From Cellulomonas cellasea (lineage in GTDB: Bacteria > Actinomycetota > Actinomycetes > Actinomycetales > Cellulomonadaceae), in contig NZ_JAUDBQ010000009.1 of the NCBI RefSeq assembly GCF_030372105.1, forward strand, positions 106,361 through 170,360: 64,000 bases of DNA, read 5' to 3'. Positions 1 through 5,823 of this stretch are shown piece by piece. Under the pieces are notes generated by a model. The model was given only the letters and a program-made list of their open reading frames with translations, was not told the DNA's origin and did not search any database. Numbering within the stretch: the stretch's first letter is position 1; every line of letters starts with the position of its first letter. The position numbers were made by a program, and so were the translations under genes.

Positions 1-106
1 TCTCAACCGAGTACACGTGCTCGCCACCGAGGGCCTCGAGCACGGCGGCGAACCCGCCTATGCCTGCGAACAGGTCCGCGTATCGGAAGCCCGCCGTGCC
101 GCTCAT
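1..106 (-). CDS. C5 cytosine-specific DNA methyltransferase, N-terminal fragment (runs off window)
   Basis: Only the first 35 codons are inside the window. The translation contains DLFAGIGGF, the S-adenosylmethionine-binding motif I of C5 cytosine methyltransferases (FxGxG family), at residues 11-19. The start is well fixed: an ATG at 106 directly follows an in-frame TGA and has GGGGAG a few bases upstream. The gene lies 115 bp downstream of a large ORF (222-1628) on the same strand that looks like a restriction endonuclease, so the two probably form a type II restriction-modification pair in which the methylase protects the host sites. Family identity is strong from motif I. Target specificity and whether the gene is intact cannot be judged here. 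Confidence 0.85.
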   Translation of the reverse strand, partial: MSGTAGFRYADLFAGIGGFAAVLEALGGEHVYSVE

Positions 107-221
107 TCAGTCTCCCCAGTCATGACGCAGTCGAACACATGTTGCAGCTTGCCGCAGTTGAGCGTAGCTTGCAAGTCTGCCGCGCCGCGCGGGCAGTGCA
201 TGCGCTCCGTAAGCACATCTG

Positions 222-1628
222 CTACAGGTCGTACCCCCGGTCCCAGATGTGATGCGCCACCTGCCAGTTTCCGGCGTCCGCGACTCGGGCCTTGAACTTG
301 TCATTCCGCGCGACAGTGCCCTCCCACCGAGGTTGGGCGTCCTGCCGCAGCCAGCCGGACAGGATGGCAGCGTCGAGGTCGACGAGGTCCTCGATCCAGA
401 CAGCGCGCAACTCCAGCGGTGTGAAGGACGCCTTCCTCGGTCTGCTACGGCCGGTGCTCGGGACGTACTCACGCACCTTCCTGCCCGCACGGTTCCCAAG
501 GTCCTTGTGCCAGTCCTTGAACTCACCCGTGGTGTCGAAGCCTGACAGGCCCTCGGCGACCAGGAACCCCAGTCCCTGGAGCTCGACGCACTCGCGCATG
601 GCCCGGGCGTCATTGAGCCAGCAGACCGCGTCGCCCGAGTCACGGTACGGCTCACCGTCGGGAAGCATGACTCGCATCGCAGTGTGGGCCTTCGCGTCCC
701 ACACCCGGGTCGCCGACGCGTAGTCGAACACCGTGCTTCCGAAGCGGACCTGCGGGCCACCCACCGGCGGCGTCGGGTACGCCTCGTTGAGCACCTCACG
801 GACCTTCTCCTCGAAATAGAACCCAGCCCACTCCATCTGGCGCCACTGGGTTGAGCCGCTTTCGCGCATCTCCAAGACCGCTTCGCGACCGTCCCAGTGG
901 CTCGGAAGCCCCCGGCCCAGGACGGCGACGAGGGCAGCACCTTCCTCGTGTGCTGTCGCCCAGCCCGCTGACGCGACGCGTGCTCGCCGCTCGGCACCCG
1001 CGAGGATGAGGTTGAGCCCGTCCAGCGTGATGCTCGCCCCTGTGGATCCTGCGCTGGCCAGCCAAGGGACCCCGAAGGCGTCACACAGGGCGGCGGCCAG
1101 TTCGTGCTTCGTCAGCCGCATGTCGAGGAGTTGGGGGGCTAACCGCCTCGCGAGGTCCTTCAGGGTCCATGTGTGCTCCTTGCCGCCAGGGCCGAGCATG
1201 TCCCACGGCACTCCTGCCAGGTCGCACATGCGGTTCACGGCCTCCTGCTTGCTACGTGCGGGCCGGAAGCCCGGAAACGCCAAAAGGACCTCGGTGGCGG
1301 AGGCGTCATCGACCCGCCTCTCCCGCGAGAGGCGTTCCAGGCTCTGTGTCGCACCTCTGAGCAGGTTGTTCATCCCGGTGAGAGTGACCTGCAGGTCGAC
1401 GTAGTCCCGCCCAGCTCGCCACGAGAGGCCGAACTCCTCTGCGATCCTCTCGCCGAGGACGGCGTTCACCTCGACAAGGTCGACGTCCAGCCCAAGACCC
1501 GTCGCGAGCGCCACCAGTGCACGCTTCGGACCACGTGTCCCCGCGTCCGCCGATCGGCTCAGTGCGAACATACGTGCGGATGCCTCTGGCAGCGTCTCGG
1601 CAGGGTTGAATGTCCGGTCCTCGTCCAC
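222..1628 (-). CDS. Putative type II restriction endonuclease (partner of the C5 methylase)
   Basis: This 468-residue protein is not one I can name by family. Two things point to a restriction endonuclease: its position directly upstream of a C5 methyltransferase on the same strand, and a possible PD-(D/E)XK core with Asp302 (in FDYAS), then Asp311-Ala-Lys313 (VWDAKAH) eight residues later, preceded by a glutamate-rich helix near 270-280. The N-terminal half shows three degenerate repeats of about 40 residues, at about 56-96, 127-163 and 174-214. Each follows the pattern of a helix ending in FGxxW or AGVPW, then T(L)xGLNxLL or similar, which suggests tandem DNA-recognition modules. The start is a GTG at 1628 with GAGAGGG about 7 bases upstream. 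It could instead be another nuclease or a methylation-linked protein. Confidence 0.55.
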   Translation of the reverse strand: MDEDRTFNPAETLPEASARMFALSRSADAGTRGPKRALVALATGLGLDVDLVEVNAVLGERIAEEFGLSWRAGRDYVDLQVTLTGMNNLLRGATQSLERLSRERRVDDASATEVLLAFPGFRPARSKQEAVNRMCDLAGVPWDMLGPGGKEHTWTLKDLARRLAPQLLDMRLTKHELAAALCDAFGVPWLASAGSTGASITLDGLNLILAGAERRARVASAGWATAHEEGAALVAVLGRGLPSHWDGREAVLEMRESGSTQWRQMEWAGFYFEEKVREVLNEAYPTPPVGGPQVRFGSTVFDYASATRVWDAKAHTAMRVMLPDGEPYRDSGDAVCWLNDARAMRECVELQGLGFLVAEGLSGFDTTGEFKDWHKDLGNRAGRKVREYVPSTGRSRPRKASFTPLELRAVWIEDLVDLDAAILSGWLRQDAQPRWEGTVARNDKFKARVADAGNWQVAHHIWDRGYDL

Positions 1629-1663
1629 ACCGGCACCCTCTCAGGACGAGGGCCGAGTAGCAG

Positions 1664-1771
1664 TTAGCCGCGGCGGGCGAGGGACAGCTTCACCCGACCA
1701 GCCTCGAAGTTGATGTCGCGCGTGCACTTCCGCGCTACGGCCAGCGCGGCGGTGCCTTCTTCGTCACTCAA
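1664..1771 (-). CDS. Small hypothetical ORF (35 aa, TTG start)
   Basis: A possible 35-codon gene, starting at TTG 1771 and ending with TAA at 1664. The predicted product is hydrophilic, with one Cys and a basic C-terminus (SLARRG). Its start region overlaps the end of the small ORF at 1764-1874, the kind of spacing expected for coupled translation, and it lies 36 bp upstream of the endonuclease start. I recognise no family. Support is only the overlap, the same-strand arrangement and the lack of any other gene in this 370-bp stretch, so it may not be real. Confidence 0.3.
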   Translation of the reverse strand: MSDEEGTAALAVARKCTRDINFEAGRVKLSLARRG

Positions 1772-1874
1772 CGGTTCCGCCGCCCTCTGAGACGCTGTCG
1801 ATCGACACGATCGGGGTGGTCCGACGGAGGGTCAGCACCACGCGAGGGTCGAGCGGATCGATAACCAGGTGCAT
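1764..1874 (-). CDS. Small hypothetical ORF (36 aa)
   Basis: An ATG-started 36-codon ORF on the same strand as the restriction genes. AAGGTGGG lies 7 bases upstream of the ATG at 1874, a reasonable ribosome binding site. The product starts MHLVIDPLDPRVV and reads as a short beta-rich peptide with no membrane segment or known motif. Its stop overlaps the start of the next small ORF (1664-1771). It may belong to the restriction-modification transcription unit. The positions 1875-1996 between it and the next gene hold nothing I recognise. Confidence 0.4.
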   Translation of the reverse strand: MHLVIDPLDPRVVLTLRRTTPIVSIDSVSEGGGTVE

Positions 1875-1996
1875 GTCTTTACCCACCTTCACTCCGTCGT
1901 GAACATAGCCGTCGTCCTGGCACCCGAGCGCGTCGTGACGCGCCAGCAGCTGGCGGTGCTCGCCGGGTCAACGTGCGTCGTCGTCACCGTCCGGCC

Positions 1997-2701
1997 TCAG
2001 TCGTCGTCGCCGTCGGCCTCAACGGTCTCGGTCGGATCGGGGACTTCCCGGATGCGGGCATCTCGAGGCGCAAGCAGGCGCAGGGCGTCATGGGCGTATC
2101 CCGCCGCGTCGAAAGTCCCGGTGTGCCAGTGCGCCCAGTAGATGGCGGTGAGCGAAGCGAGGCACTCCTGCCGCAGCGACCACCAGTCCCACGCGACGAT
2201 CACCGCGACCCGCTCACCGTCTTCGGTCAGCACGATCCGGTCCCACAACGCGACCCGGGGTCGCAGCTCGTCCCACCGCCCGACGGCCTCCTCCATGGTC
2301 ATGATCAGCTGCCGAGCGTCGTCATCGCGGAAGTCATCCAACGTGATCTCGTTTTCGTCGGCCGGGGCGAGCGGGTGCCGGTCACGGTGCTCACGCATCA
2401 AGGCATCGACCGCGGCCTCGAATCCTCGCGTCAGGACTTCCATGCCGACCTCGGGCCCGAGGTCGACCTCCCCGACGAGGAACCGTGCGTCGCCGGTCAG
2501 CGTCACCCCCGCGGGTACGCCCGGGTCGCGCTCCGAGGTCCGGGGCGGCTGCATCAGCCCGGCCTTGAACATCCGGTCGATCTGGGCCTGCGAGAACGGG
2601 ATCCCAGGCTGGCCATGCTCTTCGAACTCGATCACGGCGGACTCGGCCATCTCCACGCGGGTCGGCAGCGACCTCAGCCACGGGCGCTCGGCGGTAGTCA
2701 C
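1997..2701 (-). CDS. Hypothetical protein with a Phd/YefM-like segment (third gene of coupled operon)
   Basis: A 234-residue soluble protein of unknown function, acidic at its C-terminus. Residues of about 150-180 (RIVLTEDGERVAVIVAWDW) resemble the core beta-strands of Phd/YefM antitoxins, whose typical form is RvvLTrnGkpvAVLVs followed by an Asp/Glu-rich helix. That likeness is weak and limited to this stretch. The GTG start at 2701 overlaps the TGA stop of the upstream gene by 4 bases (GTGA), so translation is probably coupled. It is the last gene of a three-gene operon (3431 to 1997). No toxin-like partner is obvious, so calling it an antitoxin would be speculation. Confidence 0.75.
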   Translation of the reverse strand: MTTAERPWLRSLPTRVEMAESAVIEFEEHGQPGIPFSQAQIDRMFKAGLMQPPRTSERDPGVPAGVTLTGDARFLVGEVDLGPEVGMEVLTRGFEAAVDALMREHRDRHPLAPADENEITLDDFRDDDARQLIMTMEEAVGRWDELRPRVALWDRIVLTEDGERVAVIVAWDWWSLRQECLASLTAIYWAHWHTGTFDAAGYAHDALRLLAPRDARIREVPDPTETVEADGDDD

Positions 2702-3063
2702 AGCCGGCCGTCCTGCGGGAAGCGCGGCAACGCCGCGAGGTCTTCAGCCTCGACGTGGTCGATCGACGTCACCCGCCGCTGAATCCAGTACCCGAAGTCG
2801 GCACCGTTGGGGTCCCAGTCGAACAAGTACTCGTGCCGGTCCCCGACCCGGATCACGCCCAGGTCAGAGTGGAAGATCGACTTCACAGACACCAGCGGGA
2901 CCCACCTGCCATCGCCAGGCCCAGGCGATGACGCCGGCCCCGCCAGGCGCAGCAGCAGCATCGAGTCCGCGTTGACGAAGTAGACGGTCTCGCTGGACGA
3001 CCGGATCACCCACACCCCGGACACATCGGCCAAGACGAGTTCTTCGCGGTGTGCGGCGTTCAC
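2698..3063 (-). CDS. Hypothetical protein (middle gene of coupled operon)
   Basis: A protein of about 121 residues with alternating hydrophobic strands (VWVIRSSSETVYFVNADSM, VPLVSVKSIF) and a WDPNGADFGYWIQRR segment, suggesting a small all-beta domain. I recognise no family. The open frame extends upstream to 3105, but the GTG at 3063 is preferred: it overlaps the TGA of the preceding gene (GTGA) and has CGGAG at a good distance upstream. The same 4-base overlap recurs at its own end with the next gene, so the three proteins are probably made in fixed ratio and may work together. Confidence 0.75.
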   Translation of the reverse strand: MNAAHREELVLADVSGVWVIRSSSETVYFVNADSMLLLRLAGPASSPGPGDGRWVPLVSVKSIFHSDLGVIRVGDRHEYLFDWDPNGADFGYWIQRRVTSIDHVEAEDLAALPRFPQDGRL

Positions 3064-3431
3064 ATGAGGCTCCGAGGCTTGATCCAACGGGCGGGCTCTT
3101 CCCACGGCTCGGGAATGGGGTCGTCGCGCACGGCGATGCTTGCCTCAAGGTCCGGGGTCCTGCCGGGCTGGTACTCCAGAGCAATCCGGGCGGCGGACTC
3201 GGACCCGTACCGCCACCCACGGCGACACTCGCCGCGGGTGCGGATCTGGCCGGTGCCGGCGATCACGACGATGGCGAACGCCCAGATCGTCACCGCGACC
3301 GGCTGCGCGGCGAGCAGCGACGCGATCCCGCCGAAGAGCCCGAGGATCGCGATCAGGTAACCGGGTGCCCACCACGCGACCTGGGCCACGACGTCCCGGT
3401 AGCGGGTGGGTATGGGGGTGCTCGCACGCAT
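3060..3431 (-). CDS. Small two-helix membrane protein (first gene of coupled operon)
   Basis: A 123-residue protein with two hydrophobic segments, at about residues 19-41 (WWAPGYLIAILGLFGGIASL) and 46-62 (VTIWAFAIVVIAGTG). A polar domain of about 60 residues rich in Arg, Glu and Pro follows and is probably cytoplasmic. It leads a three-gene operon whose promoter (TTGACG, 16 bp, TACTCT) lies at 3549-3522 and overlaps repeats that may be the operator for the divergently encoded XRE regulator. Function unknown. The membrane protein may anchor the two downstream soluble proteins. Confidence 0.75.
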   Translation of the reverse strand: MRASTPIPTRYRDVVAQVAWWAPGYLIAILGLFGGIASLLAAQPVAVTIWAFAIVVIAGTGQIRTRGECRRGWRYGSESAARIALEYQPGRTPDLEASIAVRDDPIPEPWEEPARWIKPRSLM

Positions 3432-3521
3432 GGTGACGTCCTCGTCTCGAGGTGGAGCGCGGCGTGTCCTGTGCGGCCCGGTGGGTCGGGACTGTCGCCA
3501 ACGAGGCGACCGACTCGACTC

Positions 3522-3566
3522 AGAGTACGCATGCTTGATGCTTCGTCAAGCGCACGGAACGTCAAG
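3522..3566 (-). promoter_or_regulatory. Promoter of the 3431-1997 operon with overlapping operator-like repeats
   Basis: On the minus strand, a -35 TTGACG (3549-3544) and a -10 TACTCT (3527-3522) are spaced by 16 bp. The -35 sits in an inverted repeat CTTGA...TCAAG (3534-3538 and 3546-3550), and CGTCAAG occurs twice as direct repeats 16 bp apart (3544-3550 and 3560-3566). The site lies between the operon and the divergent XRE gene, the usual place for an XRE operator. Binding by that protein is inferred. Confidence 0.5.
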
Positions 3567-3607
3567 ACCCTCGTAGATCCGCCCGGAATCTGCCGTACGT
3601 CTATACG

Positions 3608-3952
3608 GTGCGGGATGTGAGTGGGGCGACTCAGAGTCCGTCGACCCAGAGACCACTTGTGTCTACCGTCGAGCAGGTGCCCGTGCCCCCCCGTGAGCAA
3701 GCCCAGCGCCAGTCATTTGGTGCCAGCTTGCGCCTGATCAGGGCAAACGCCGGCCTCACGCAGGAAGAACTCGCGCATGCCGCCGGCCTGGACCGGACCT
3801 ACATCGGCAGTGTCGAAAACGGTCGCCGGAACATCTCACTCAAGGCCATGTGGCAACTCGCGGATGCCCTCGCCGTCTCTCCGCGGGCGTTCTTCCCGGT
3901 CCGAGAGGACGACCTCGACGCACAGCGGAGCTTCATGGCGTCAGGATCGTGA
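3608..3952 (+). CDS. XRE-family helix-turn-helix regulator (controller-protein-like)
   Basis: A 114-residue DNA-binding protein. The HTH_XRE domain covers about residues 37-95: LRLIRANAGLTQEELAHAAG, then TYIGSVENGRRNISL and a helix ending in FFPV. The GLDRTYI-x-x-x-ENGRRN signature is typical of small C (controller) proteins of restriction-modification systems, as well as of phage-type repressors. It is divergent from the three-gene operon and about 2 kb from the putative restriction endonuclease, so it could control either. The true start is uncertain: GTG at 3608 is the longest, and GTGs at 3617 and 3659 also precede the domain. It overlaps the convergent gene 3941-4426 by 12 bp. Confidence 0.85.
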   Translation: MRDVSGATQSPSTQRPLVSTVEQVPVPPREQAQRQSFGASLRLIRANAGLTQEELAHAAGLDRTYIGSVENGRRNISLKAMWQLADALAVSPRAFFPVREDDLDAQRSFMASGS

Positions 3953-4426
3953 CCCAGCTCCAGGATCCTGACGGGTCTGCGCCGGCCGTCCGGCGGGACG
4001 ACGAGCGCCCTTCTCGCGCACGGCCACGGTTGTACGCCGCTCGCCCTTGAGGCTCCGCACGACGTCCTCAAGGTTGGTACTCGACCTGGCGACCCGCGTC
4101 CGGGCCTCGACTACCTGCCGCTTGGCCCCTTGGGTCAACCCCGGGATGTCATGCGAAAGCATCCTGGTCGCAATGTCCAGATCCCGGTTGAGGTGCTCCA
4201 ATACGTTGATGACGTCGGGAGACACATAGACCCTGTCCACGCGCACCCGCTCGGGGACGTACGTGCTCTCGCCCGACGCGCGGCCGGCCTTCTTCGCCTT
4301 CCAGTTCGCCTGATACCAGCGACGGTAGGCGGATCGGTGGGCGTCGCACCGCTCACCCTTGGCGGCGATGCGCTGGCCGAACCCCCAGCAGTCGACGCAC
4401 ATGTTCGCAGGAACGGCTGTCGACAA
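3941..4426 (-). CDS. Hypothetical protein with N-terminal CxxC...C zinc-ribbon-like motif
   Basis: A 161-residue basic protein. The N-terminus carries CVDCWGFGQR then CDAH (Cys9-x2-Cys12 and Cys27-x2-His30), which could bind one metal ion as in small zinc ribbons of phage and mobile-element proteins. The middle (about residues 65-125) is predicted helical with a coiled-coil character, and the C-terminus is Arg/Gly-rich and disordered. The frame begins at a TTG preceded by AAGGGTGA; an ATG at 4402 is an alternative but would begin just before the first Cys. I recognise no family. Its 3' end overlaps the XRE gene tail to tail. Confidence 0.6.
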   Translation of the reverse strand: MSTAVPANMCVDCWGFGQRIAAKGERCDAHRSAYRRWYQANWKAKKAGRASGESTYVPERVRVDRVYVSPDVINVLEHLNRDLDIATRMLSHDIPGLTQGAKRQVVEARTRVARSSTNLEDVVRSLKGERRTTVAVREKGARRPAGRPAQTRQDPGAGSRS

Positions 4427-4863
4427 GAGTCACCCTTCGGGTGGAGAGTAGTCCTCGCCCCGGAGGGCGGTGGTGGCCGGTATTGACCGTCCTAGTGGCC
4501 CCAGAATACTCCGTGATGACCCACTGTGTAGACGTGGTGCAAGAGGACGGTCGACCGTTGTCGACAGGGAATCGGCCGATCCCGGCGATTCCGTCGGTCT
4601 GATCCGAACGATTGGTAGGTGTGCGGAACACGCCGCGCCCCGGGCCCTGTCCCGGTCAACCAGATCGCTGTACCGAGGTCCAGGCAAGCAAAAAGCGCCA
4701 CCCGCAGGTGACGCTCTCGCTGGCCGAGGAGTTCCCGCTCCCGGGCCGAGGTCCCGCTTCAAGGAGTCCTCGTTGTCGACTCTAGACCGGCGCGCCCACG
4801 GCACGCCAGAGTTCCCTGCGCCCGCTGGCGCGGTCTTGATCGCTGCAGTGGCGGTGAGCGCCC
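4427..4863. other. Non-coding stretch upstream of the transposon-like unit
   Basis: 437 bp with no convincing gene. It holds a 12-bp palindrome ACGGTCGACCGT (4547-4558) and a terminator-shaped hairpin (listed separately). I could not find a terminal inverted repeat shared with the 7746-7980 side. A short ORF in this stretch (4470-4871) has arginine/proline-rich shadow composition and is not called. Confidence 0.5.
4690..4715 (-). terminator. Orphan rho-independent terminator-like hairpin
   Basis: Read on the minus strand, AGCGTCACC (4715-4707), loop TGCG, then GGTGGCGCT (4702-4694) form a 9-bp stem with one mismatch, followed by a run of five Ts ending at 4690. This is the shape of an intrinsic terminator. 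No minus-strand gene lies upstream of it before the divergent recombinase-like gene at 4864, so it may end a short antisense transcript or be a leftover from an earlier arrangement. Confidence 0.45.
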
Positions 4864-5823
4864 GTGGCTAGGCGCTCGACGCCGAAGAAGTCCGCGCGAA
4901 CCCCGGTCACGCACGAGTTGATTGAGCACCGCATAGTCACTTACCGCCCGAAGGGTGTCGTCACGCCGGAGCAGTGGGTCACGATCGAGCAGGACGTGCG
5001 CGCCACGACTCGGCGATATGCGCCGGAGTCGCTTTCGGCGGTGTATCTGACGATGCGCGCAGTCACGATGTACTACCTGTGGGCGATCGGGCAGCACTTG
5101 CCGCTCGACGTCGAGCGTCTGTTCGCTGAGGAGAACGTCGAGCGGTTCTCCGAGACGGGGATGAACCACCTCGGGGAGCACTCGCAGGCGTCGTATCGGT
5201 CGGCGCTGCGCCGCATCGGCCGCACGGTGACCACGAAGGCGCCGTGGGCTCCGGAGCCGAAGCGCAAGAAGCGCTCGACGCTCGCAGACCCGTACGGGCG
5301 CCCGGACCTGGCGTGGCTGTGGGAGATCTGTCTGACGCAGCGCTCGGAAGTCCGTCGCCGTGCCGGCGTGGCAACAATGGCGTTGTGCCATGGCGCGGGC
5401 CTCGCTGGAGCGGAGTTCTCCGTCCTGCCGGGCTCCAGCATCGAGTTGATCGACGGGGTCGCCGTCGTCCACATCCCCGGAGCCCATGCCCGGGAAGTAC
5501 CGGTGCTGCCGCAGTACGCCGACGAGCTCGTGCGCCTGTCGCTGGACTACTGGGACCGTCCGATGTTCTCCGACCGGACTCCGTCGAGGAACTGGACGTC
5601 GAACGTCCTCAGTCAGCTGGAACTGCCGACCAGTGCACCCCGGTTGGTGCCGTCGCGTCTCCGGACCACGTGGATGGTCGAGCTGTCCACGGCGGGGCTG
5701 CGAGTCTCCGAGCTGCAGCACCTGGCCGGGGTGAAGACGTTGACGGGCTGGGAGGACTTCTCAAAATTCGTTCCCCTCCGCGACCCTGCGGTGCTGCGCC
5801 GGCTGATCGGTGGTGGCGTATGA
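4864..5823 (+). CDS. Degenerate tyrosine-recombinase-fold protein (mobile-element partner)
   Basis: A 319-residue protein with the layout of a tyrosine recombinase: a helical N-terminal SAM-like domain (about 30-115) and a C-terminal catalytic-fold domain (about 140-310). The catalytic residues appear lost. The box I arginine (usual TGLRxxE) is replaced by Ala181 in GAGLAGAE. The HxLR of box II reads S264-R-L-R267. The LGH motif reads LAG, and the expected tyrosine position reads DFSKF (298-302). It overlaps the downstream DDE transposase gene by 4 bases (ATGA), so the two are made together. A DNA-binding or target-selection role for that transposase is the likeliest reading. It starts at GTG 4864. 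Distant homology is inferred from motif layout only. Confidence 0.65.
   Translation: MARRSTPKKSARTPVTHELIEHRIVTYRPKGVVTPEQWVTIEQDVRATTRRYAPESLSAVYLTMRAVTMYYLWAIGQHLPLDVERLFAEENVERFSETGMNHLGEHSQASYRSALRRIGRTVTTKAPWAPEPKRKKRSTLADPYGRPDLAWLWEICLTQRSEVRRRAGVATMALCHGAGLAGAEFSVLPGSSIELIDGVAVVHIPGAHAREVPVLPQYADELVRLSLDYWDRPMFSDRTPSRNWTSNVLSQLELPTSAPRLVPSRLRTTWMVELSTAGLRVSELQHLAGVKTLTGWEDFSKFVPLRDPAVLRRLIGGGV

Noticed and set aside
4470..4871. 133-codon ORF ahead of the recombinase-like gene
   Set aside because: Composition is Arg/Pro/Ser-rich like shadow frames, there is no good ribosome binding site, and it overlaps the terminator-like hairpin.
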